Shown here in pieces: positions 38,875 to 48,496 of a stretch of DNA of 64,000 nucleotides (position 1 is its first letter; each line of letters begins with the position of its first letter). The DNA is from F22 sp963675625 (GTDB lineage Bacteria; Bacteroidota; Bacteroidia; Bacteroidales; Bacteroidaceae): positions 2,046,001 to 2,110,000 of the forward strand of contig OY776497.1 of the NCBI GenBank assembly GCA_963675625.1, in the 5' to 3' direction. Under the pieces are notes generated by a model, which made no database searches, was not told where the DNA came from, and worked only from the letters and a program-made list of their open reading frames with translations. Position numbers and translations under genes: made by a program.

Positions 38875-41379
38875 ATGATTAATTTTCAATTTATAAGATT
38901 TGTGTTGAGTATGATTGGCATGCTAGTGTTGTCTCCTTTATGGCAGACAACATTAGCCCAATCTTCATTTGAGAAACAACCTTTGAATAAAAATTGGATG
39001 TTTCACTTAGGAGATGATTCAACATATTCGAAAAAAAACTTTGATGATTCAAGCTGGAGAAAGTTGTCTGTTCCACATGATTGGGCTATTGAATCAGACT
39101 TTTTAGAAAATGCACCTGCTGGACCAAATGGAGGGGCACTCCCTGGAGGAATTGGATGGTATCGCAAATATATATTTTTGTATAAGAGTGATTTGTCTAA
39201 ATGTATATATGTGCTATTTGACGGTGTCTATATGAATGCACAGGTATATTTAAATGGTACATATGTAGGAGGACGACCAAATGGTTATTTGCCGATTCTT
39301 GTAGATATTTCATCCAAAGCGAAATTGGGACAGAATATATTAGCGGTACGTGTAGATAATCAACTTCAACCTAATTCGAGATGGTATAGTGGTTGTGGTA
39401 TTTACCGTAATGTATGGTTAATAAGAAAACCAAATGTTCATATTGCCGATAATGGTGTATATGTACATGCAGTACCAAAAGAAAAATCGTCAATAATTAC
39501 TGTACAAACTACACTACAGAATCATCAAAATGATACAGGTATAGTGAATCTTGTTCAGCAAATATTTTCACCTACGGGTGTTAAAGTAGCTGAGGAAAAG
39601 ACCAATGTTAGATTGGGTGGATATTTCCCTAAAACAATTAAGCAAAATATAGAGCTAGATGCAGTACCAATGCGTTGGGATATAAATTGTCCTCAACAGT
39701 ACACATTGCGTACTATTTTAAGTTCAGGAGATACTATTTCTACTCGTTTTGGTATAAGAAGTTATAAGTTTGATGCTCAGAATGGTTTTTTCTTGAATGA
39801 GCGAAAAGTAGTATTAAAGGGTGTTTGTATGCATCATGATTTAGGATGTTTAGGAAGTGCTATACATAGACAAGCTATGGAGCGTCAGCTGAAAATCTTA
39901 AAAAAAATGGGATGTAACGCCATTCGCTGTTCTCATAATCCTCCCGCTCCTGAATGGTTATCTCTTTGTGACTCTATGGGATTTGTTGTCATGGATGAGA
40001 GCTTTGATATGTGGCGTCGTAGAAAAACGACCTATGACTATTCAACTTATTTTGAAGATTGGTATGAGCAGGATATTCATGATATGATGTTGCGCGATCG
40101 TAATCACCCATCAATAATGATGTGGAGTATAGGAAATGAAGTTCTAGAACAATGGAATGATATTTCGACAGATACTATTTCCCTTGAAGCTGCTAATCTT
40201 ATATTGAATGCTTCGAAAGATGCATCTAATTTGGGTAAACAAAGCGATACTTTATCATTTAATGCAAGATTGACACAAAAGTTAGTCAAATTGGTAAAGA
40301 AGTACGTCCCTGAAAGCTATGTAACTGCCGGTTGTAATGAGCCACGTCCTGGTAATCATTTGTTTCGTAGCCATGCGTTAGATATTATAGGCTACAATTA
40401 TCACGAACAATATCTTGATAGCATAAGTTCTTTTTTTCCTAATAAACCGTTTGTATTTACAGAATCAACATCTGCTTTAATGACAAGGGGATATTATGAA
40501 ATGCCATCGGATAGTATACGACTTTGGCCTAAAAGATGGGACATCCCATTTTCAACTGAAGATAGTAAGTGTAGTGCCTATGATAATTGCAGAACACCGT
40601 GGGGAGCTTCTCATGAAAAAGCTTGGTTAGCTGTTAAAAATAATCCATTTGTATCAGGTCTCTTTGTTTGGACAGGTTTTGATTATTTAGGTGAACCAAC
40701 ACCTTTTTCATGGCCAGCAAGAAGTTCTTATTTTGGGATTGTGGACTTAGCTGGTTTTCCAAAGGATGTGTATTATATGTATCAGTCTGAATGGACTAAT
40801 GACACAGTTTTACATCTATTCCCTCATTGGAATTGGAAAGACGGACAGCTAATAGACATGTGGGCATATTATAATAATGCTGATGAAGTTGAGTTATATA
40901 TAAATGGCAAATCTCAAGGAATCAGGAAGAAAAATAGAGATTGTCTACATGCGTCTTGGAGAGTTAAATTTGAACCAGGAACTGTAACCTGTATTAGTCG
41001 ATTACGTGGCAAAGAAGTTAAGCGTGTGTCTCGCTATACAGCTGGTCGTGGTATCAGTTTACATGCTCAAGTTGATAAAACAGAAATTCATTCTGGTGGA
41101 GATTTAGTCTTTATAACAATAAAGGTCCTTGATAAGGAAGGGCGTATTGTACCTACCGCTTGCAATACAATCTCTTGTAAAGTATCTGGTGCAGCTACTT
41201 TTTGGGGAATGGACAATGGATGCCAGACTGGACATACTTCTTTGAAATCTCCTAATGGACAATTATTCAACGGTAAGTGTCTAGTTGTTGTGCGTAGTAA
41301 AGATAGCACAGGAAAGGCAATCGTACATATTGAAAGTGATCACCTTAAAAGTGTTGATATTCCTATAACAGTAAACTGA
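38875..41379 (+). CDS. GH2 beta-galactosidase, secreted
   Basis: 834 residues. Signal peptide about 1-29 (ending TLAQ). Sugar-binding jelly roll about 35-195 (SVPHDWAIE, NGYLPILVDIS, GIYRNVWLI), an immunoglobulin-like domain, a TIM barrel about 300-600 with acid/base Glu422 (WSIGNEVLEQW) and probable nucleophile Glu530 (FTESTSAL), then DUF4982-like and Ig-like C-terminal domains. In the context of GH31/GH5/GH95 it most likely removes beta-1,2-galactose from xylosyl-galactose side chains of xyloglucan in the periplasm. Specificity is inferred from the locus, since GH2 also includes glucuronidases and mannosidases. Confidence 0.87.
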   Translation: MINFQFIRFVLSMIGMLVLSPLWQTTLAQSSFEKQPLNKNWMFHLGDDSTYSKKNFDDSSWRKLSVPHDWAIESDFLENAPAGPNGGALPGGIGWYRKYIFLYKSDLSKCIYVLFDGVYMNAQVYLNGTYVGGRPNGYLPILVDISSKAKLGQNILAVRVDNQLQPNSRWYSGCGIYRNVWLIRKPNVHIADNGVYVHAVPKEKSSIITVQTTLQNHQNDTGIVNLVQQIFSPTGVKVAEEKTNVRLGGYFPKTIKQNIELDAVPMRWDINCPQQYTLRTILSSGDTISTRFGIRSYKFDAQNGFFLNERKVVLKGVCMHHDLGCLGSAIHRQAMERQLKILKKMGCNAIRCSHNPPAPEWLSLCDSMGFVVMDESFDMWRRRKTTYDYSTYFEDWYEQDIHDMMLRDRNHPSIMMWSIGNEVLEQWNDISTDTISLEAANLILNASKDASNLGKQSDTLSFNARLTQKLVKLVKKYVPESYVTAGCNEPRPGNHLFRSHALDIIGYNYHEQYLDSISSFFPNKPFVFTESTSALMTRGYYEMPSDSIRLWPKRWDIPFSTEDSKCSAYDNCRTPWGASHEKAWLAVKNNPFVSGLFVWTGFDYLGEPTPFSWPARSSYFGIVDLAGFPKDVYYMYQSEWTNDTVLHLFPHWNWKDGQLIDMWAYYNNADEVELYINGKSQGIRKKNRDCLHASWRVKFEPGTVTCISRLRGKEVKRVSRYTAGRGISLHAQVDKTEIHSGGDLVFITIKVLDKEGRIVPTACNTISCKVSGAATFWGMDNGCQTGHTSLKSPNGQLFNGKCLVVVRSKDSTGKAIVHIESDHLKSVDIPITVN

Positions 41380-41405
41380 TAAACCCTAAAATAAAAAATA
41401 ATACA

Positions 41406-43640
41406 ATGAACAAATTACGTAAGATAGCCGTATCAGTTTTCACATTGATAAGCTGTTTTGTAGCTCAAGCTCAGACTCAGAATTTGAATGTTCCTGTTTA
41501 TTTGCAGGAAAATGCAAAATTGGATGATAGAGTAGAAGATGCACTATCTAGAATGACTTTAGAAGAAAAAGTTGCTTTATGTCATGCTCAAAGCAAATTT
41601 AGTGTGGCTGGAGTATCTCGTTTAGGAATTCCAGAAATTTGGATGAGTGATGGCCCACATGGGGTTAGAGAAGAGATTAGTTGGGATTCTTGGGCACCTG
41701 CTGGGTTTACGAATGATTCGTGTACCGCCTTTCCAGCTCTTACATGTCTTGCTGCGACATGGGAACCAAAGTTGGCTTTGAAATATGGGAAAGCTATTGG
41801 TGAAGAAGCGAGGTATAGGAAAAAGAGTGTGCTTTTAGGACCTGGTGTAAATATTTATCGAACACCACTCAATGGTCGTAATTTTGAATATATGGGCGAA
41901 GATCCATATTTGGCTTCTATAATGGTTGTACCTTATATTCATGGAGTGCAATCAAATGGTGTGGCAGCTTGTGTTAAGCATTATATTCTAAATAATCAAG
42001 AAAAATGGCGCGGACATATTGATGTAGACTTATCTGATAGAGCATTATATGAAATTTACTTTCCTGCATTCAAAGCTGCAGTTGAGGAGGGGCATGTTTG
42101 GTCTATAATGGGATCATATAATAAACTTCGCGGCGAACACGCTTGCCATAATAATTTCTTACTCAATAAAGTTTTAAAAGGTGATTGGAAGTTTGATGGT
42201 GCTGTTATTACTGACTGGGGTGGATGTCATGATACTGATGAGGCTGTAAATAATGGTCTAGATATTGAAATGGGAACATATACTAATGGATTGACCACAG
42301 AGTCTAAGTTCACTTATTCAGAATACTATCTTGCTAATCCTTATCTTAATGGACTAAAATCTGGAAAATATAGCATTGATGTTTTAAACGACAAAGCACG
42401 TAGAGTTCTTCGTTTGATTATGCGCACAGCTATGAATACTAATCGTCCTTGGGGAACTTTAGCTACAAAAGCTCATGCGCAAGTTGGATATGAGGTCGGT
42501 GTAAATGGAGTTGTTCTTTTAAAAAATGAACGTACGAATGACAAGATAAAATTGTTGCCATTGGATACCTCTAAATATGCTCGTATCCTTGTTGTTGGTG
42601 AAAATGCTACCCGTAAGCTTACAAAAGGAGGTGGATCTTCCGAATTGAAAGTTAAATATGAATGTTCTCCATTAGAAGCATTGCAGAAAATGTATGGTGA
42701 TAAGATAATCTATGCACAAGGTTATGAATCAGGTAGACCAAGGTATGATGGGCAAGATGAAATAGCCACAGAAGTACAAAATAAACTTCATGATGAAGCA
42801 ATTGCTAAGGCTAAAACAGCTGATCTTGTTTTGTATTTTGGAGGCCTTAACAAGAATCATTTCCAAGATTGTGAAGATTCAGATCGCAAGAGTTATAATT
42901 TATCATTTGGTCAAGATCGTTTGATATCTGATTTACAAAAGAGTAATTCAAATATTGTTGTAACCCTATTGAGTGGCAATGCAGTAGCTATGCCATGGTT
43001 GGATAAGGTGCCTGCTGTCATTCAAGGATGGTATAATGGATCTGAAGCAGGTCATGTTTTGGCCGATATCATTAGTGGTAAGCAAAATCCTAGTGGTCAC
43101 TTACCATTTTCTTTCCCAAAAACATTAGAAGATAGTCCTGCACATTCTTTCGGCCCGTTGGCTTATCCAGGTGATAGCATTAAGGAGGAGTATAAAGAAG
43201 GAATCTATGTTGGATATCGTTGGTATACAACAAAGAAAATCAAAACATTATTTCCATTTGGCTATGGACTTAGTTATACAACTTTTGAATTTGGAAAACC
43301 TAATTTGTCCAGTCATAGTTTATCTGGTCATGAAAAACTAATTATTACAGTTCCTGTTACCAATACAGGTGATGTTGATGGAAAGGAACTTGTTCAAATA
43401 TACATTGGACAGAAACATCCACTGTTAGATCGCCCAACATTTGAATTGAAACATTTTAAGAAGGTACATCTTGCAGTGGGTGAAACCAAAAAAGTTCAAT
43501 TTGAAATCACGGCCGATGATTTGAAATACTATGACGATACTAAAAAAGAATGGCGTGTAGATGCTGATAAGTTTACTATTTATGTTGGCAAATCTACCGA
43601 AGATATACAATCAAAATTGACCTTTCATTATAAGAACTAA
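41406..43640 (+). CDS. GH3 beta-glucosidase, secreted
   Basis: 744 residues. Signal peptide about 1-22 (ending VAQAQ). An N-terminal GH3 barrel has the KHYILNNQE and DLSDRALYEIYFPAFKAAVEEG regions and nucleophile Asp270 (AVITDWGG); then the (alpha/beta) sandwich domain with GGGSSELK and a C-terminal fibronectin-III-like domain (FPFGYGLSYTTFEF, DGKELVQIYI). It cleaves beta-1,4-glucosyl units from the backbone once xylose has been removed, the last periplasmic step. Third gene of the operon, 26 bases after GH2. Confidence 0.92.
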   Translation: MNKLRKIAVSVFTLISCFVAQAQTQNLNVPVYLQENAKLDDRVEDALSRMTLEEKVALCHAQSKFSVAGVSRLGIPEIWMSDGPHGVREEISWDSWAPAGFTNDSCTAFPALTCLAATWEPKLALKYGKAIGEEARYRKKSVLLGPGVNIYRTPLNGRNFEYMGEDPYLASIMVVPYIHGVQSNGVAACVKHYILNNQEKWRGHIDVDLSDRALYEIYFPAFKAAVEEGHVWSIMGSYNKLRGEHACHNNFLLNKVLKGDWKFDGAVITDWGGCHDTDEAVNNGLDIEMGTYTNGLTTESKFTYSEYYLANPYLNGLKSGKYSIDVLNDKARRVLRLIMRTAMNTNRPWGTLATKAHAQVGYEVGVNGVVLLKNERTNDKIKLLPLDTSKYARILVVGENATRKLTKGGGSSELKVKYECSPLEALQKMYGDKIIYAQGYESGRPRYDGQDEIATEVQNKLHDEAIAKAKTADLVLYFGGLNKNHFQDCEDSDRKSYNLSFGQDRLISDLQKSNSNIVVTLLSGNAVAMPWLDKVPAVIQGWYNGSEAGHVLADIISGKQNPSGHLPFSFPKTLEDSPAHSFGPLAYPGDSIKEEYKEGIYVGYRWYTTKKIKTLFPFGYGLSYTTFEFGKPNLSSHSLSGHEKLIITVPVTNTGDVDGKELVQIYIGQKHPLLDRPTFELKHFKKVHLAVGETKKVQFEITADDLKYYDDTKKEWRVDADKFTIYVGKSTEDIQSKLTFHYKN

Positions 43641-43662
43641 TATCATATAAACAGTTAACCTT

Positions 43663-46600
43663 ATGAATCGAAGTATTTTTAATTTACAAATTCGGTCTAA
43701 ATTATGGACCGTCTTGTTACTTTTTGTGTTGGCAATAAACACACAAGTAATGTATGCACAAAATTCTGCAAAGTGGAAAGTTACAGGAGTTGTAACTTCC
43801 AAAACAGATGGTTTACCTCTGATTGGAGTAAGCGTTATGCAAGCGGGTACTAGCAATGGTACCATCACTGATTTCGATGGGTGTTATACCATAGAAGTCC
43901 CTGCACATAGTGCTCTTCATTTTACGTATATGGGGTATAAGCCATATGATGTACAACTGAAACAGGCTGGAACTATCAATGTTATCATGACAGAGGATAC
44001 TCAAGCACTTGAAGAAGTTGTTGTTATTGGCTATGGTGTACAGAAGAAGAAATTATCTACTGGAGCTACTGCTCAGTTAAAAGGAGATGATATTGCCAAA
44101 CGCAATACAACGAATCCTTTACAAGCGATGCAGGGGCAAACACCAGGTGTCTCTATTATGTCTACTTCTGGTCAACCGGGGGCTGATTTAAAAGTAACCG
44201 TTCGTGGTCTAGGTACCGTTGGTGACGCTAGTCCACTTTATTTGATTGATGGTGTCGGTGGAGATATCTCGACTTTGAATCCAGCGGATATTGAATCTAT
44301 TGATGTATTGAAGGATGCAGCTTCAGCTGCAATCTATGGTGCACAGGCAGCAAACGGTGTTGTTTTGATTACCACTAAGCATGGTAAGGCAGGACGTACA
44401 CAAGTTTCTTTTGATGCATATTATGGTTTGCAAAATGTAGCTAAAAAAGCAGACATGCTTAATGCTTCTCAATACAAAATGATTATGGACGAACAGTCTG
44501 TAAATGATGGTAGTACAGCATACGATTGGGATAGCATGAGCGGCATTACAAATGCTGATGGCACTCCAGCCAATAGTGACTGGATAGATAAAATGTTTAA
44601 AGATGATGCTGTCATTCAAAATTATACCATTGGGTTTAGTGGAGGAACAGAAAAATCAACATACAGCATTTCTTTGGGATATTTTCAACAAGAAGGTATC
44701 GTTGGTGGCGAAGATGTTTCTAACTACGAAAGATATAATTTCCGTGTCAACTCTGAACATAAATTCTTTGGTGACTTCATGAAAGTAGGTGAACATGCAA
44801 GTTATGTTTATAAGAAGAACACTGGTGTACAAGTAGGTGATCAGTATAGTAATACTCTTCGTGGTGCATTCAATACTTCACCATTATCACCAATTTATAG
44901 TGATAACAATACATATGACTCTCCATATAATGATACAACTAATTCTGGTTGGTATAAAGGAGACGGTAACCCATATGGATTGATGATGACCGATGTCAAT
45001 AACTTGACAAGAACATCTACTTTTGCTGCAGATGTATATGCTGAGTTACACCCTATCAAAAACATGACGTTGCGCACAGTTTTAGCTGTGAATAAGAGCA
45101 ATTCAGATTATAGATATTATCAACCACTATATCATTTCTCACCATATAGTTACAATGACACAGCGACTAATGTTTCGCAGAATACAAGTAGTGGCATGAC
45201 TTTGACTTCAACTAATACAGCTAGTTATAACTTTGATGTAAACAAACATCATTTTGTAGCTTTAATTGGTATGGAATCTTCACGCTATTCTGGCGATTAT
45301 TTGGGTGGAAATAGGAAATATCTTAAATCCATGTTTAATAATTGGGGACATGCATATATCAACAACACAGAGGCTACTGCTGCCGATGACATGAACATAG
45401 AAGGTTATCCTTATGATGATGTACGCACGACATCTTATTTCTCACGTTTAAGCTGGAATTTGAAAGAAACTTATATGGCGACAGCCACAATTCGTGCTGA
45501 TGGGTCATCTAAATTTGCTTCTGATAATCGTTGGGGATACTTCCCTTCAATATCTGCTGGTTGGGTCATTTCTAATGAAGCATTCATGGAAAGTACTAAG
45601 TCTTGGTTGAATTTCTTGAAGCTACGTGCAAGTTGGGGACAAGTTGGTAACCAGAATATTTCAAGTTTCCAGTATGTAGCACCAGTTAAAACGTCAACAA
45701 CAAATTATATTTTTGGTACTTCTCTTGGTGCTGACTACAATATTTGGGGAGCATACCCAAGTAGATTGGCTAATGAAGATATTACTTGGGAAACATCAGA
45801 ACAAACAAATATTGGTCTTGATGCGACCTTGTTCAATCGTTTAAGAGTTAATGCTGACTTCTACATTAAAACGACTAAGGATTGGTTAGTAGAAGCTCCT
45901 ATTTTGGCCACAGCAGGAACTGGAGCTCCTTATATCAATGGTGGTGACGTGAAAAATACAGGGTTTGAATTAGGCCTTAATTGGAATGATACCTATAAGG
46001 GAGTACACTATAATGTATCTGTGAATGGTGCATATAATAAGAATGAAGTTGGTAATATTCCTACCGAAGATGGTATTATTCATGGGGCTTTGAATGCATT
46101 ATATGATAATAGTAGTGAGTTCTATCGTGCGCAAAATGGACATGCTATTGGTTATTTCTGGGGATTCAAGACTTGCGGTATTTTCCAAAATCAAGAAGAA
46201 ATCGATGCTTGGAATAGTGACGGTAAGCATGGTATTTTACAGCCCAATCCTCAACCTGGAGATGTGAAGTATGTTGATCAAAATCAAGATGGAGTTATTA
46301 ATGAATCTGATAAAATTGATTTAGGTAATGGTATGCCTGATTTTACATATGGTTTCAACATCTCTTTAGATTACAAGCATTTCGACTTTGCATTGACTGC
46401 TAATGGAGTGATTGGTAATGATATTGTTCAAACGTATCGAAATCAACCAAATGCCTATGCTAACTATACTACTGCAATTCTACAAAGATGGACTGGAGAA
46501 GGTACATCAAATCGAATTCCACGTGTAACGTCATCTAATATTAACTATCAGTTCTCTGATTTATTTATACAAGATGGTGATTATTTACGTATCAGCAATA

Positions 46601-46815
46601 TAACTTTGGGGTATGACTTTGCTTCTTTGTTAAAGTGTCCATACATTTCTCAAGCTAGATTGTACGCACAAGTACAAAATGCGTTTACGTTTACAAAGTA
46701 TGATGGGATGGATCCTGAAATTGGATATGGAAATAATAGTTGGGTATCGGGTGTTGATTTAGGGTATTACCCTCGTCCTCGTACCGTTCTATTTGGTGTA
46801 AATCTTAAATTTTAA
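43663..46815 (+). CDS. SusC/RagA-type TonB-dependent glycan importer
   Basis: 1,050 residues. Signal peptide about 1-33; CarboxypepD_reg-like domain about 38-118 (VTGVVTSKTDGLPLIGVSV); TonB-box-like EEVVVIGYG; plug about 125-245 (LQAMQGQTPGVSI, DPLYLIDG-type region, VLKDAASAAIYGAQAANGVV), and a 22-strand barrel to the C-terminus, ending GVNLKF. It imports oligosaccharides bound by SusD into the periplasm using TonB/ExbBD energy. Pairing with the SusD gene 11 bases downstream is diagnostic. It sits in the middle of the operon, after three periplasmic exo-enzymes, unlike many loci where susCD comes first. Confidence 0.97.
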   Translation: MNRSIFNLQIRSKLWTVLLLFVLAINTQVMYAQNSAKWKVTGVVTSKTDGLPLIGVSVMQAGTSNGTITDFDGCYTIEVPAHSALHFTYMGYKPYDVQLKQAGTINVIMTEDTQALEEVVVIGYGVQKKKLSTGATAQLKGDDIAKRNTTNPLQAMQGQTPGVSIMSTSGQPGADLKVTVRGLGTVGDASPLYLIDGVGGDISTLNPADIESIDVLKDAASAAIYGAQAANGVVLITTKHGKAGRTQVSFDAYYGLQNVAKKADMLNASQYKMIMDEQSVNDGSTAYDWDSMSGITNADGTPANSDWIDKMFKDDAVIQNYTIGFSGGTEKSTYSISLGYFQQEGIVGGEDVSNYERYNFRVNSEHKFFGDFMKVGEHASYVYKKNTGVQVGDQYSNTLRGAFNTSPLSPIYSDNNTYDSPYNDTTNSGWYKGDGNPYGLMMTDVNNLTRTSTFAADVYAELHPIKNMTLRTVLAVNKSNSDYRYYQPLYHFSPYSYNDTATNVSQNTSSGMTLTSTNTASYNFDVNKHHFVALIGMESSRYSGDYLGGNRKYLKSMFNNWGHAYINNTEATAADDMNIEGYPYDDVRTTSYFSRLSWNLKETYMATATIRADGSSKFASDNRWGYFPSISAGWVISNEAFMESTKSWLNFLKLRASWGQVGNQNISSFQYVAPVKTSTTNYIFGTSLGADYNIWGAYPSRLANEDITWETSEQTNIGLDATLFNRLRVNADFYIKTTKDWLVEAPILATAGTGAPYINGGDVKNTGFELGLNWNDTYKGVHYNVSVNGAYNKNEVGNIPTEDGIIHGALNALYDNSSEFYRAQNGHAIGYFWGFKTCGIFQNQEEIDAWNSDGKHGILQPNPQPGDVKYVDQNQDGVINESDKIDLGNGMPDFTYGFNISLDYKHFDFALTANGVIGNDIVQTYRNQPNAYANYTTAILQRWTGEGTSNRIPRVTSSNINYQFSDLFIQDGDYLRISNITLGYDFASLLKCPYISQARLYAQVQNAFTFTKYDGMDPEIGYGNNSWVSGVDLGYYPRPRTVLFGVNLKF

Positions 46816-46826
46816 TCTAGTTCATT

Positions 46827-48482
46827 ATGAAGATCAAAAATATTTTTTGTTTGGCAGGCGTTGCATTAACCCTAGGAGTGGCAACGCAGTCGTGCAGTAG
46901 TAGCTTTTTAGACACAGAATCTAAAACAGAAACAACAACACAAAACTATTATAAGACTGTAGATGATGCTTATCGAGCTCTTGTTGCTTGTTATGATGGA
47001 TGGCAGTGCACTGTAAGTAATGGTGTTCCCTCATTCTTTGAAGCTTCCGAAATTATGAGTGATGACTGTTTCGGCGGTACTGGAAATACGGATGGTAAGA
47101 ATTATATGGTTTTAGATCGTTTTGATCAATCTTATTCTCCAGCTGATGTCGATATTTTCAATACGTTATGGACTAGTTACTACACAGCTATTTTTAGATG
47201 TAATACTTTATTAGGTTATGCAGAACAAATAGATTGGACTAGTGATGAGTCTAAGAAAGGCACCTATTTGGGTGAAGCTCATGCCATGCGTGCTATATTA
47301 TATTTCGATATGGTGAGATTGTTTGGTAATATTCCATTGTTGACATCACCATCTTCTGAAAATATACCTCAGGCTACTGCGGATGAAGTCTATGCTGTTA
47401 TTTTGTCAGATTTGCAATATGCTATTGAGAATATTCCTGCAGATGCCTATCCAAAAGCAAATGCAAGTACAAACGATGGTCATATTACCAAGTATGCGGC
47501 AGAAGCATTATTAGGCCGAGTGTATTTATACTACACTGGGTACTATGGTAAAGAATTAGAAGGGACTTCAAAATCAGAAGTGTTGGCTGGATTGGAAAAT
47601 GTGATTTCAGACCCAGAATTTGGCTTGGTTTCTGAATTCAAAAACTTATGGCCAGCTGCGTCTTCAACTCCTATTGATGGAGAATTGGCGTTTGAATCAA
47701 CTTATGCCGGCGATGGAAACAAAGAAACCATTTTGTCTATGAAGTTCAATACAACTCAAGATTATAATGGTAATTTGGATGGTAACCGTTGGCTAGTGAT
47801 GGTTGGATTGCGTAATACCAACTTCTCTCCATATGGTAAAGGTTGGGGAGCATGTACCGTCAATCCAAGTACTGTGAATCTTTATGGTAAGGGAGATACT
47901 CGTAAAGTAGCTTCTGTTATTGATCTTGTAGGAGAAGGAATCGAACCTGATTTCGATTTGAAAGGTCAAAGAGAGTATACTGGTTATTCTATAAAGAAGT
48001 ATACACCTATGGCGTTTTATGATGGAACATCTGCTTCTAAAGAAGATGGGTCTGGTGACTTCCAAATAGCACAACATCAAGATTATGTGATTGTTCGCTA
48101 TGCTGATGTCTTGTTGATGGCAGCTGAGTTGGGTAGTGCTAACGCCCAAGATTACTACAATCAGGTAAGAAAACGTGCTTACACAACAGATGGTGTTCTG
48201 TCTGCTGATTATAGTGAAAAAACAGTGAGTCTTGAGAATATTTATGAAGAACGACATCTAGAATTTGCTTTTGAAGGAGTTCGTTATTGGGATCTAATGC
48301 GTCAAGGGATTGCTACTGCTTCTAATAAGCTAGCTATGTCTGTAGATGTACTAAATGGTGGAATAGCAGGAGTTGTATCTGTTGAATCACAAAATGTAGT
48401 TGCAAAAAAAGGACTACAACAGATACCTAATACACAAATAACTCTGTCCAAGGGAGTGCTTCAACAAAATGCAGGATGGTAA
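46827..48482 (+). CDS. SusD/RagB-type glycan-binding lipoprotein
   Basis: 551 residues. Lipoprotein signal with Cys23 (TQSC), followed by SSSFLDTESKTE. The usual SusD pattern is seen: an N-terminal helical TPR part (NYYKTVDDAYRALVACYDGW, GEAHAMRAILYFDMVRLFGNIPLLT) and a C-terminal region with YEERHLEFAFEGVRYWDLMRQG. It lies on the cell surface as the lid of the SusC importer and captures glycan. Aromatic residues for sugar stacking are plentiful but cannot be assigned. Its stop is 14 bases before the next start. Confidence 0.97.
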   Translation: MKIKNIFCLAGVALTLGVATQSCSSSFLDTESKTETTTQNYYKTVDDAYRALVACYDGWQCTVSNGVPSFFEASEIMSDDCFGGTGNTDGKNYMVLDRFDQSYSPADVDIFNTLWTSYYTAIFRCNTLLGYAEQIDWTSDESKKGTYLGEAHAMRAILYFDMVRLFGNIPLLTSPSSENIPQATADEVYAVILSDLQYAIENIPADAYPKANASTNDGHITKYAAEALLGRVYLYYTGYYGKELEGTSKSEVLAGLENVISDPEFGLVSEFKNLWPAASSTPIDGELAFESTYAGDGNKETILSMKFNTTQDYNGNLDGNRWLVMVGLRNTNFSPYGKGWGACTVNPSTVNLYGKGDTRKVASVIDLVGEGIEPDFDLKGQREYTGYSIKKYTPMAFYDGTSASKEDGSGDFQIAQHQDYVIVRYADVLLMAAELGSANAQDYYNQVRKRAYTTDGVLSADYSEKTVSLENIYEERHLEFAFEGVRYWDLMRQGIATASNKLAMSVDVLNGGIAGVVSVESQNVVAKKGLQQIPNTQITLSKGVLQQNAGW

Positions 48483-48496
48483 AAAATCGAATAGCA

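Noticed and set aside
47793..48257. 154-codon minus-strand frame inside the SusD gene
   Set aside because: SusD is unmistakable on the other strand and the antisense peptide resembles nothing.
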